From: Poa pratensis
Taxonomy: Eukaryota; Streptophyta; Magnoliopsida; Poales; Poaceae
NCBI GenBank assembly: GCA_947311845.1
Contig: CAMZMU010000069.1
Coordinates: forward strand, 14,030,891-14,094,890
Length of the DNA: 64,000 nt
Direction of reading: 5' to 3'
Below the pieces are notes generated by a model. That model was not told the origin of the DNA. It worked only from the letters and a program-made list of their open reading frames with translations, and made no database searches. The position numbers and the translations under genes were made by a program. Positions 33,439 through 43,859 of the stretch are shown here, in pieces; positions within the stretch are counted from its first letter, which is position 1; each line of letters begins with the position of its first letter.

Positions 33439-35140
33439 ATGCACATGGCTGCTGCGCGCTTGCTCGCCGTTGCAGTCTCGCTTGGCCTCCTCGTCGTCGT
33501 TGCCGGCGGCTTCTCCGTCTCCGGCGTCGAGGAGGAGTTGAGGAACACCTCCTCCACCACTGTTCTCGCCACGGTATGTAACGAGAGGAAGGTCGCACGT
33601 ACGTTGGCATGGGTGCATGGCACACGGCCGCCCGGAGTTCCGCGTTCGGTTTCCTTTGCCACAGTATATGATCAGCAGGTTTCTGTGTATGTTTTCAGGA
33701 GAGCAAGGCCGGGGCGAGGAGGCCGAGCGTGGAGAAGGAGCTCGACGCCGCGCGAGCCGCGATACGGCGAGCCGCACGGTGGAAGGGCGGCAACCTCAGC
33801 TCGGCGGCGCTGCACTGGTTCCCTGGCGTCGACGTGGACTATGCTCTCTTGGCGAGGGTGTACCGCAACCCGGCAGCCTTCTACCGGTAAGCTCGAGCGA
33901 CCTCGTCCGCCAGCCGCCGCCGATGCGCATGCCAAAGCAAGCTCCCTCCGTCCTAGTCTTACTCGATCACACCCATGGCATGGCAGGAGCTACATGGAGA
34001 TGGAGAGGCGGTTCAAGGTGTACGTGTACGAGGAAGGAGAGCCGCCGATCCTGCACGCGGGACCGTGCAAGAACATCTACACCATCGAGGGCCGCTTCAT
34101 CGAGCAGCTCGAGCTCATGGCGCCTGCGGAGGCCGGCGTCCGGACGTGGGACCCCGCGCGCGCGCACGCCTTCTTCCTCCCCTTCAGCATCGTCCAGATG
34201 GTGCACTTCGCCTACCGCCCAAAATCCTACGACAAAAGACCCATCCTCTCACTCGTCGCCGACTACATCAGCGTCGTCGCCTCCCGACACCCATTCTGGA
34301 ATCGCTCCGCCGGCGCCGACCACTTCATGCTCGCTTGCCACGACTGGGTACGTCCAAAGGTCTTCTTCCTCTGTTTTTTCAGGCTGCCCTTGATGAGCAA
34401 TAGCCAATAGGTTGTCCATCATCATGTAGGGTCCTGAGGCGTCGATGGGGCACCCGGAGCTGTACGCCAACGGCATCCGCGCGCTCTGCAACGCCAACAC
34501 GTCGGAGGGCTTCCGGCCGGTAAAGGACGTGAGCGTCCCGGAGATCAACCTCTACAACGGCGACACGCCGCGGCAGCTCCTGGCGCCGGGGCCGGGGCTG
34601 TCGTCCCGGCCTTACTTGGCCTTCTTCGCCGGCGGGCGGCACGGCCACGTCCGCGACCTCCTGCTCCGGCACTGGAAGGGCCGCGACAATGACACCTTCC
34701 CGGTGTACGAGTACGACCTCCCTAACTCCGCTTCCTCCACCGGCAAAGGCGCTCGTGACAAGCAGGACAACTACTTCTCCTACATGCACCGCGCGCGCTT
34801 CTGCCTGTGCCCGAGCGGCCACGAGGTGGCGAGCCCGCGCGTGGTGGAGGCCATCCACGCTGGCTGCGTCCCCGTGCTGGTGTCCGACGGCTACGCCCCG
34901 CCCTTCGCCGACGTGCTCCGGTGGGAAGCCTTCTCCGTGTCCGTGCCGGTCGCCGACATCCCGAGGCTCAGGGAGATTCTGGAGAGCATACCCGTGGCGG
35001 AGGTGGAGCGGCTCCTCGACGGCGTGCGGCTGGTGAAGCAACACTTCACGCTGCGCCAGCCGCCGGAGAAACTCGACATGTTCCACATGATCCTGCACTC
35101 CGTCTGGCTCAGGAGGCTCAACTTCAGACTGAACCAGTAG
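33439..35140 (+). CDS. GT47 exostosin-family glycosyltransferase, 4 exons
   Basis: Exons 33439-33573, 33699-33886, 33987-34347 and 34430-35140 join in phase to 1395 nt (464 aa). All introns are short and GT-AG. The N-terminus has a hydrophobic anchor (about 4-24), so the protein is a type II Golgi membrane enzyme. The exostosin domain fills the rest: YMEMERRFKVYVYEEGE, HAGPCKNIYTIEGRFIEQ, DPARAHAFFLPFS, HFMLACHDWGPEAS, FRPVKDVSVPEINL, RPYLAFFAGGRHGHVR, MHRARFCLCPSGHEVASPRV and GCVPVLVSDGYAPPF. GT47 members transfer arabinose, galactose, xylose or glucuronic acid in cell-wall and glycoprotein synthesis; the sequence does not tell which. The third exon and the fourth are strongly GC3-biased, normal for grass genes. 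It lies divergent to the GT31 gene. No lesion is seen. Confidence 0.92.
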
Positions 35141-36093
35141 CCGTTCCATCGACCCATCAGGGTTCATTTTCTTACTGGACAATTATCAAGACTGAATTGC
35201 AGAAGCAATGGGCACAGCTGCAGAACAGAACACTTCAACTGGAATCTGAAGAAAAGAACACTTGAACTGGGATCTGAAGGAAAATGTTCAGCAAGAGAAG
35301 TTCAAACGAAACAGATGGCGAATCATCGATCTCCATGTCGCGAGCTGAACAAATTACCAGAACTCCAAAAGGCATAGGAATTCTTAACAGATGAGTGCAT
35401 GTGAAGCATTAAGCTAGAAGATCAAAACCTCCTCATATGATATACATTTTATCCTTGTAATGAAAATACTATAGATGAAACTTAAATCATATTTCCTGAT
35501 TTCCGTACCCTCAGGCTGGTAAAGTTATCTGGCACTTTTTCACCAGCCACCGAGCAAAAAACAGAGAATTTATACTTGCAACTTGAACAATATTTAGTAT
35601 CTGATCATGTTCTGTGCCTCCAAAAACTAAATTCCACAAAGCATAGTACTGGTATATCCATAAAAAATTGTTATTGACCTGAAGTAACAGGCAGTCCCTA
35701 TTTCCACAAAGCATAGTACTGGTATGATCCAGCACTCCCAGGAGGCTCAACTTCAGACTCAACCAATAGCCGTTTCATCTCACTGGAAAGGAAAGGAGAG
35801 GATGCGAACCATTGAACCATCAGGGCTCATTTTCTTACCGGACACTTATCAAGCCAGAATTACAGAAGCTTCAGAACACAGCTGCAGAACAGAACACTTG
35901 AACTGGGATCTGAAGAAAAAAATAAAGTGCAAGAGAAGTTCAGACAAAAGAGCTGGCGAATCATCGATCTCAATGTCGCGACCTGAACAAATTACCAGAA
36001 CTCCAAAAGGCAGACGAGTTCTTAACAGATGACTGCATGTGAAGCATTGAGCTGGAAGATCAAAACCTCCTCATATGTTGTACATTTTATCTA
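35089..36093 (+). repeat. Partial tandem duplication of the GT47 3' end
   Basis: 35089-35455 (last codons plus 3' UTR) is repeated as 35724-36093. The second copy begins ATGATCCAGCACTCC, keeps the terminal coding phrase AGGAGGCTCAACTTCAGACT and an in-frame TAG (35767-35769), and follows the UTR to CCTCCTCATATG.TGTACATTTTATC. Small indels and substitutions separate them. Between them a shorter repeat (CCACAAAGCATAGTACTGGTAT) occurs at about 35636 and 35703. Confidence 0.85.
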
Positions 36094-36660
36094 GGGGTGG
36101 AAACGGATCGGATGTGGATCGGATAGTACCCTTCCCACATCCGTTTTCATATTTTCAAAACGAATACGAATACAAATACGGATGTTGTCGGATACGAATA
36201 CGGACCGAATGTTACTCGAATACAGATGCGGATCGGATGTTTTCTCTATTCGGAACGGAAACGAATATAACAAAATAATATAATCGTGTTTTATAACGAG
36301 TCAACTATAAAACAGTATAGTGATAAATATAACTATATAATACACAATAGTATAAAGTTCAATCACAACAAAATATATTTGACCACTTTTGTGCTCTTTG
36401 AGGTTGGTTAATTGACATATAAGGTTAGAATTATAAAAGTTGGCTAACATAATTTTATTCGGATACAGATATATCCATTTCCAATCCATATTTGCTTCAA
36501 AATTCAATACCACAACCCCAACCCCAACCCTTAAAACTATCATTTCACATCTACATAGGATTATCACTAGCAAAATACAATCTTCCTTGAAACAAATTAG
36601 CTAATGAGAATCATTGATGCATGGTTTATAGTTTACATCACAAAATCATCATCTCCTCTT
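36094..36660. mobile_element. Probable hAT-type transposon remnant
   Basis: It opens with TAGGGGTGGAAACGGATCGGATG, typical of a hAT-like terminus, then repeats CGGAT/CGAATAC phrases in both orientations up to 36270. A matching right end is not clear. AACCCCAACCCCAACCC near 36516 may mark the region of loss. No coding capacity. Confidence 0.45.
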
Positions 36661-36662
36661 TC

Positions 36663-36768
36663 CTAGGATAGGATGGTGTATCTGTTCTTTCCTCTCTTTC
36701 CTAGTGATGCTCTAAGGAGTTAGAGAGCATAGCCACTAGGATAGGATGGTGTATCTGTTCTTTCCTCT
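36663..36768 (+). repeat. 33-bp direct repeat
   Basis: The phrase starting CTAGGATAGGATGGTGTATC is present at 36663-36695 and again at 36736-36768, a period of 73 bp. It directly precedes the pyrimidine-rich and minisatellite region. Confidence 0.9.
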
Positions 36769-36904
36769 TTTTTCTTCCTTATACTGTTTCCCGTTTCCCG
36801 TTTTCTGTTTTCGTTTCTTTTTCTTTTTCTGTTTTCTTTTTTGTTTTCCATTTTTTTTGTTTCACTTCTTTCCTTTTTCTTTCGTTTTATGTTTTATTTT
36901 CATT

Positions 36905-37975
36905 TATTTTGAAAATGGTTCATATTTTGGAAAATGTTTATTTTTTAAAAAGGTTTAGTTTTGAAAAATATTTATTTTCTTCCGATTTTTTAAAATGGTT
37001 TGATTTAAAAATGGTTCCTTTTTGAAAAATGGTTCCGGTTTTAAAAAAATGTTCCATTTTTTCAAAAATGGATCGATTTAAAAAATGGTTTCAATTTTTA
37101 AAAAAATGGTTCCGATCTTTGAAATGGTTCCTTTTAGAAAACGGCTCCGATTTAAAAAAATGGTTCCGATTTTTAAAAATGGTTCGATTCAAAAAATGGA
37201 TCATTTTTAAAAATGGTTCTGGTTTTCAAAAATGGTTCCGATTTTTTAAAATGGTTCGATTTAAAAAATGGTTCCTTTTTTTAAAATGGTTTTGATTTTA
37301 AAATGGTTCCTTTTTTAATATGGTTCCAATTTTAAAAAAATGACTCCATTTTGAAAATGGTTCCGGTTTAAAAAAATGGTTCCGATTTTTCAAAATGGTT
37401 CGATTTAAAAAATGGTTCGATTTAAAAAAATGGTTCCTTTCTGAAAATGGTTCCGGTTTTAGAAATGGTTCTGATTTTCAAAATGGTTCGATTTAAAAAA
37501 TGGTTCCGGTTATATAAAATGGTTTCGATTTTTCAAAATGGTTCGATTTAAAAAATGGTTCATTTCTTAAAATGGTTCTGATTTAGAAAATGGTTCCTTT
37601 TTTAAATGGTTCCAACTTAAAAAATGGTTTCGGTTTAAAAAAATGGTTCGATTTAAAAAATGGTTCCGATTTGTAAAAAATGGTTCTGGTTTAAAAAAAG
37701 GTTCCGCTTTTTCAAAATGGTTCGATTTAAAAAATGGTTCCTTTTTGAAAATGATTCCGGTTTAAAAAAATGGTTCCGATTTTCAAAATGGTTCGATTTA
37801 AAAAATGGTTTGATTTAAAAAGTGGTTCCATTTGAAAATGGTTCCGATTTAAAAAATGGTTCTTTTTTTGAAAATGGTTCTTTTATGAAAATGGTTTCAA
37901 TTTTAAAAATGGTTCCGATTTTAAAAATGGTTCCGATTTTTTAAAATGGTTCCGATTTAAAAAAGATTCCGATTT
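36905..37975 (+). repeat. AT-rich minisatellite with a possible higher-order structure
   Basis: About 60 copies of a 17-20 bp unit share the core AATGGTTC. Four variants recur in a loose order: TTCGATTTAAAAAATGG, TTCCTTTTTGAAAATGG, TTCCGGTTTAAAAAAATGG and TTCCGATTTTCAAAATGG, giving a super-period of about 70-75 bp. The plus strand reads open as a Lys/Phe/Trp-rich frame (for example 37029-37295), but this is a by-product of the repeat. It is preceded by a T/C-rich stretch (36760-36900) and followed by unique GC-richer sequence from 37976. Confidence 0.9.
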
Positions 37976-38149
37976 ACTCGCAGAAGGCGATATATAGGAA
38001 GACCCCTGGTTTCGCTCGACTCTGTGGCCTTGGGCGTCACCACGTCAGACAGGCCTGCATATACAGGCCGGACTTGGCACGGGCAAGGCCTGCGTGGCTG
38101 ATTGTCTAAAATATTTCAACATGACACCACGATTTTCACTTCACATATA

Positions 38150-38304
38150 GTCCCTCCGTTTCAAATTATAAATGTTTTAGATTTATATATTTTAATATGG
38201 ACTATATATGAACAAAAATAAGTGAAACCTGTGTATTAAAACGAGTCTAGATACATCCGAATTAGAGACAAATTAAAACATCTTATATTTTGAAACGGAG
38301 GTAG
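38150..38304. mobile_element. Stowaway-type (Tc1/mariner) MITE
   Basis: 155 bp. The left end GTCCCTCCGTTTCAAATTAT pairs with the right end TTATATTTTGAAACGGAGG. TA target duplications lie at 38148-38149 and 38305-38306. Non-coding. Confidence 0.9.
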
Positions 38305-41300
38305 TAGATTGTTCTCAATGATTTTGCGTCATGGTAGATTATGAATTTAATTTGTAGTCTTAAGTTTGCAACTTCGACGTTATCATTTGTGAATATATGT
38401 AACTGAGAAAATAGAAGGTTTGAAAAGGGAGCGGAGAAAATCAAGATGGTGTTGCCCTAAGTTTACTCAAGATCGCATGGATGGGCTCCGACATCGGCCA
38501 AAAGCTGGTGAACTGATTTCGTCTCTTGATCTCTTCACTAATACTTCCCCCGCCTTGTGGGGTTTTGAAAAGTCTGTTCACGATCGTTGCCCAGGTTGTT
38601 CTTACTCGAGTAACTATTGTGGGCTTCATGTTGTTGTTTTTTTTTGTCATTCCATATATTTTGTGTTTATACAAAAACTGAACGATTTCTTTATATAAAA
38701 CTAGAAGGATCCCCCGCATGTTGCAGCTGAAATCTCCTTAAAAATTGCTTTGAAGTGAAAAGAAGGTTTAAGACACATAAAACATGAAGTGCATTTAATT
38801 GTACAATTGCACAGCTTGGTAGCATGATCTCATAAATCGAACGGCTGAAAAGTAATGACATGGATGATTGGATGCTGTGATCGAATAAGTGGAATAACAA
38901 AAAGGAATGACATGGGGATGGCTAAAATGGATCATGAGGATAGATTACATGTATAGATAGGCTCTCATTAATGAATTTTATTGGGATGACATGGACAACG
39001 GGATGGTTAAAAAAGTGTGACGGGGATAGCTTGGATGGTGATAACATAGACAATTGGATGGCTGTAAAATAAGGTGACGTTGATAGTCTGCATGTTGAGA
39101 GTTTGTTTATTAATCCGACTAAATTTGATGTTGCATAAAAATTAGTTAAAACCGTAGATAAGATGAAATTAATGGGCTAAAAATGGTGATGTAGACAAAT
39201 TGCATGAAGATTTGCCATGCATGTTGCCGAATAAGCCTTTTGGAATTTTTAAAAAGGTTACATACAGAAGAGTACGTAATCTCCGATTGCAATAAAATGT
39301 TTTATATCATTCAAACAATTGGCAAAAAATCGCTTGATTGGTTGCAAGGATTAAGAACAAATATGATTGAGGTGATCAAGTTACCATGATTTAACTGTGT
39401 AATTTACCCACAATGATGTGATCTCATTGATCAGAAACCTAATAATGTCAACAATTGGATTGCTAAAATAATAGATGATGTGGACAATTTACATGATAAA
39501 CAAAGGATGATGTGGGCAATTGAATGGCTAAAATTATAGATGATATTAAATCTTAGTGGGATGAGGTGTATAATTGGATGGTTGAAAGTATGGATGAGGA
39601 GGACAATTGGATGGTTAAAATGATAGATGAGGTGGATTACTTGCATGTTGAGATAGAAAAATCATAAATGCATCAGCAGGGTAGGGGTAAGTGAGGACAA
39701 ACTTTTTGTTGACATATCAATATCTCATACACTCTAGAATCGTGTATTTAGTTATACCTAATAATAGGTACAATCTAAAACACTCGGGTAAGACACGTAG
39801 ATAGCTGGAAAGTAGGGATAAGTTTAGATATAAAATCACCATAGCATATTAACGAATACTTAATTATGTTTTGGATTGATATTACAATTTTTTGTAATTA
39901 AAACTATGGTGAAATCCATTGTAATAAAACATTTAAACAAACATCCCAAACTGACAACTAATTCCTCAAATTATAACATAAATTGTATTTATAATAATTA
40001 ATATCGTAAGTATATTAAATATGTTTCTTAATGCAAAAAATATACAAAAGAATTTAATTTGGTTGTTAAATCTGCTTTTTTATATATAAATATGTATCAA
40101 AAACAACAACATCCATTAAGTAACATTATGTGCTATGATGAAATAAAAAAACTTAGTATAAATGGGCAAAAAAGGTTTATTAAAATCCGCTCAGGGCATA
40201 CAAAATGGTTGAGGCTGCTTGTATAACTCTCCATTGTTCTGGATCTTTGGTGCGAACCCGTTTACGGTGCAATTCCAGATGAAGGTGGCGGATATTGTTG
40301 ATCAGTTTGAAGAAGGGCTGACACCCGTGGGGGTAGACCTTCACTGATATCTCGTGAAGGAGTTGGCTATGCACCGTGGAGAGAGTAAATCTGCCATCAT
40401 AATGTTGTTTTGACTTTCCCCTTATCAATCCCGATATTTCTTGTTTGGACTTCATCATTCTCCATTGCTATATAATATTTTTAGAAATTTTTTTGAGCCA
40501 TTACATATAGAAGGACACATAATCTTGAATGATGGTTATTTCATCATTGAAAATAATTGGAAGTTTTTTCACTTGGTTGACAAAACTAATTCCAATGTTC
40601 CACTTGCATATGATTTTATGATTTAAATGTGCAATTATATAGCGGGATGGTGTAATCTTATAAATGGAACCAAAGAAAAAAGATGACGTGAAAATTTTGA
40701 TGGCTAAAAAGAAATTATGATGTGAACACTTGCATGTAGATATAGTGGGATGAAGTGGACAATTGTCTGCTAAAAAAACAAGTGACGTAAGACAAACATT
40801 AATTAAATTTAGTGGGGGTTTACATTATAAAAAAATATAGATATAGATAGATATATTGATGAGGAGAGCTCGTTTTGTCAAATAAAAAGTAAAAAATATT
40901 GGGTAACTGTTTTCCATCGTAAATCTTGCAGTATGTAGTATAAACCAAGGAAAACAAGGAAGATGACATAATTCTCTGCGGCAGCTTAAAAGAAGAAAAG
41001 AACATGTTCTCATCTTTACATAACAGAGTTGTTCATCCTAAAATCATTTGTACCTCCAGAGCTCCAGTGATACCGTTTTAATAAATCCGAGAAGTTCATT
41101 TCTAGGTCTTCTTTTGTATTTTCTAGAGCCACGATTTTATGATTTTTGTGTAGCCTACATATTATCTGGCAAAACTCTACAGATATGTAGACAACATGTT
41201 TATGCATACACGTAATATTTCTTTAGATTTCTTTTTGAAAATTTTAAATACCATTTTCAATCTTTTCAAGATACCAAGAGCTGGATCTTCGGAGTCAAAA

Positions 41301-41465
41301 CACCTCACTCTAATTTTTCTTTAGATTTTTTTTTGAAAATTTTAAATACCATTTTCAATCTTTTCAAAATACCAAGAGCTGGATCTCCGGATTCAAAACA
41401 CCTCACTCGTTGTACAAGAAGGTTCGGTTTGGAAGCAAAGCAAAGCTCATAAGAAACTACAGTAT
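38305..41465. other. AT-rich degenerate repeat region
   Basis: From about 38700 (ACTAGAAGGATCCCCCGCATGTTGC) to 40860 the sequence repeats variants of ATGATGTGGACAATTGGATGGCTAAAAT, densest at 38860-39100, 39440-39660 and 40640-40790, separated by unrelated AT-rich stretches. A minus-strand frame at 40180-40458 is open but unrecognised. No gene is supported. It looks like one large, old, unclassified transposon family with internal repeats. Confidence 0.5.
41220..41405. repeat. Tandem duplication of ~100 bp
   Basis: The phrase TTTCTTTAGATTTCTTTTTGAAAATTTTAAATACCATTTTCAATC... to GTCAAAACACCTCACTC (about 41217-41310) is repeated with few changes at about 41316-41409. Non-coding. Confidence 0.85.
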
Positions 41466-41469
41466 TGTA

Positions 41470-41609
41470 CTCCATCTGTTCCATAATATAAGAATGTTTA
41501 AGTATTTCCATACGGACTATATGCGGAGCAAAATGATTGAATCTACACACTAAATATATCTACATACATCCCTTTAAAAAAAACATCTTATAATATGTAG
41601 CTGAGGGAG
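41470..41609. mobile_element. Stowaway-type MITE
   Basis: 140 bp. The left end CTCCATCTGTTCCATAATATAAG pairs imperfectly with the right end CTTATAATATGTAGCTGAGGGAG. TA at 41468-41469 and 41610-41611. Confidence 0.85.
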
Positions 41610-41837
41610 TAACACTACCTATGCCTGGGTAGTGGGCGCTAAAATACTACAGTTTCCAAATAAGTGCAGTTTTCCGTTATATGTGAAAACAGTGGTGCGT
41701 TTAGCCATCAAGGTATTTAATTAGCACTGTTTTTGGTTACCTGATTTCATAATACATGTTAGTTATAATCAAACCACGACTGAATTATCATAGTGGTAGT
41801 ACATCTCATAGCTATGGAGAAATAAACTGCAGCAAAT

Positions 41838-42219
41838 CGGAAAATGTGTTTGGCTCCCGAGCACCGGCGATTCTGGTGGTTTAAATAATTCGAAAACAAT
41901 ATTTATGAGTTTTAAAAAAATCTGAAAACAATCACGGATGTAGTCGCAAAAAATCAACTTCAAATGCATTGTAGTTTGGGCTACACGAAAATGAAAAAAA
42001 GTGCGGATCTAAATATGTATATTTTCAGATCTCCTATTTTATCATTTTCGTGTAGCCCAAAATACAATGTATTTGAAGTTGATTTTTTGCACGTTTATGG
42101 GATACATAATTGGCTAAATCCATGAATGTTTCTAGCATTTTTTCATAACTCATAAATTTTCTTTTGAATTTTTTAAACCACCGGGATCACTGGTGCTCGG
42201 GAGCACCAAATCTCCTCTC
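41838..42219. mobile_element. Mutator-type MITE with 9-bp target duplication
   Basis: 382 bp foldback. The left end includes TTTGGCTCCCGAGCACC; the right end is the reverse of it (GGTGCTCGGGAGCACCAAA). The central arms (GTAGTTTGGGCTACACGAAAATGA and its complement near 42046) also pair. GCAGCAAAT is repeated at 41829-41837 and 42220-42228, a 9-bp duplication as expected for Mutator-like elements. Confidence 0.85.
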
Positions 42220-42301
42220 GCAGCAAATTGATTGATCAATTATGAGTGTGGCGTATAGCCAGCTTACGCAAGATCTCCTTCCATCACAAGTACAGTCACA
42301 T

Positions 42302-42470
42302 TTTTTGCGAACACGCAAAAGCTTTGCGTGTCATTTGTATTAGAAGGGTGAAAGAAAAGAGTGAACAGGTTACAACGAATCCGGCATCGCAAGGATGCAG
42401 TTACAAGGTCTTGGCGGCTGCTAGGGCGAGCAAACCGTCACATGATCATACATTTGTAAGTAGTATCCAG
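42302..42470 (-). mobile_element. LINE/SINE 3' tail with terminal hairpin
   Basis: Read on the minus strand, the sequence ends with the hairpin ACGCAAA-AGC-TTTGCGT (42314-42330) followed by an A-run (T-run 42301-42307 on the plus strand). It is the same architecture as at 10138-10206. The 5' limit is uncertain. No target duplication was found. Confidence 0.5.
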
Positions 42471-42639
42471 CATACGGTAAAAGAAGAAAAAGGAAAGAGC
42501 GAAGATGGAACCAAGAATAACAATGGGGATGGACATACAGGAAGAAGCAACAATTGTTTCGTTTCTCAGATTATGGAAAAAAGTGTCCGCCGTCTTATTT
42601 AAATACCACAAAAATACCAATGGTATTAGAGATACCATA

Positions 42640-42974
42640 CTACCTCCATATCGTAAAGGCGTATATTTTTAGTCGAGAGTCAATAGAGTTTAACTTTGAC
42701 TAATTTTATAGACAAAACTATGAATATTATAAAATTTGATAAACATACATGAAAACATATAGTATGATGAGTCTATTGATGTTGATTTGATATTTGAAAC
42801 CTTCATAATTTTATCAATAAAATCGGACAAAGTTACACTATGTTGACTATCGACTACAAATATAAACCTTCATGTTTTTAACTTTTTATTAATAAAATCG
42901 GTCAAAGTTACGTTATGTTGATTATTAACTAAAAATATATGCCTTAAAGCTTACTTTAAGGAACTCGGAGGGAG
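42640..42974. mobile_element. Stowaway/mariner-type MITE with internal duplication
   Basis: 335 bp. Ends CTACCTCC and GGAGGGAG, TA at 42638-42639 and 42975-42976. Inside, a segment with ATAAAATCGGACAAAGTTAC (42816 onward) is repeated as ATAAAATCGGTCAAAGTTAC (42893 onward), each followed by a TATGTTGA.TAT phrase. Confidence 0.85.
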
Positions 42975-42976
42975 TA

Positions 42977-43420
42977 GTTTATAAAACTGTAGCATGCATC
43001 GGCACCAAACACCTCAAAGTATTTGAAACCTTAGAAAAGACTGAGCTACCGAACCCTTCAATCCTTGCATCAAAGCTAGTTTTGAGTTTTGCTCATCAAA
43101 GTCCTCATGCCGTTTTACAAGTCTCACTGGAAGGATAATCATCTTGCAACAAAGCATTGAGGTACTAGTCTCCTACGCAGAGACAACAAAAATTTAATCG
43201 CCGTATAACAATTCAATTACCGTAGAGGTTGCAGCAATGTTGACAAGTTACAACAATAAAATGCAAATTCAAGTGAAATAGCACAGAAATAAAAATAGCA
43301 CAGAAATAGCACAGAAATAAAAATTCAACAAGATATAAGGAAAACAACCTGGTCAACCCAGAGAACACCAATCACATTTGACAAGCATACCAAAGACGAC
43401 AATCGATTTTCCATGAAGTT
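42977..43420. other. Intergenic DNA, no gene
   Basis: No coding signature. A short tandem of AGCACAGAAATA (three to four copies) lies at about 43276-43325. Confidence 0.5.
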
Positions 43421-43625
43421 ATTGAATTAAGATTTCCCAGGTTTAGCCAAGGCTTAGCTCAGGACCCCACTACTCGTCGTATTTGGTTTGGTATTGGTAC
43501 CGCACATGATTTCAAAAGTCATGATGATATTACTGAAGAACGTCTTTATCAGAACATTTTTGCTTCTCACTTTGGGCAGTTAGCAATAATCTTTCTATGG
43601 ACGTCCGGAAATATGTTTCATGTAG
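43421..43625 (+). pseudogene. psaB: Plastid-derived psaB 5' fragment (NUPT)
   Basis: About 205 bp match the start of chloroplast psaB (photosystem I P700 apoprotein A2) by protein content: [20 protein letters not shown], then [29 protein letters not shown] and [15 protein letters not shown]. The initiator ATG has become ATT and a few other changes are visible, such as Ala to Gly before TAHDF. The match ends abruptly at 43625, inside the gene. It is a nuclear insertion of plastid DNA, non-functional, lying in the 3' flank of the QCR8 gene. Confidence 0.95.
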
Positions 43626-43859
43626 AAAACACGAAACAAAAAATGACCAATTAATTTGCTTTATTTAACAACCACTCCAGTGACAGATAAAGCCAACAAG
43701 TGAGGCCTCAAAACAGGTTTGCAAGTCACACTTGCTGCATAGGGGTGGAAAGAGGAAAAGAGTACAACTCAAAGTGATCCAAAAAGGTTAAATCATTCTT
43801 GGTGGATTATAGAACACTGAAATTCCAACTGCTGCAACATTCGACAAAGCTCTTCACAT

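Noticed and set aside
37029..37295. Open frame of 88 codons rich in Lys, Phe and Trp
   Set aside because: It is the translation of the AATGGTTC minisatellite and has no independent coding evidence.
40180..40458. Minus-strand 92-codon frame ending QAASTILYALSGF
   Set aside because: It might be a LINE or other repeat remnant, but I see no diagnostic motif, so it is left uncalled.
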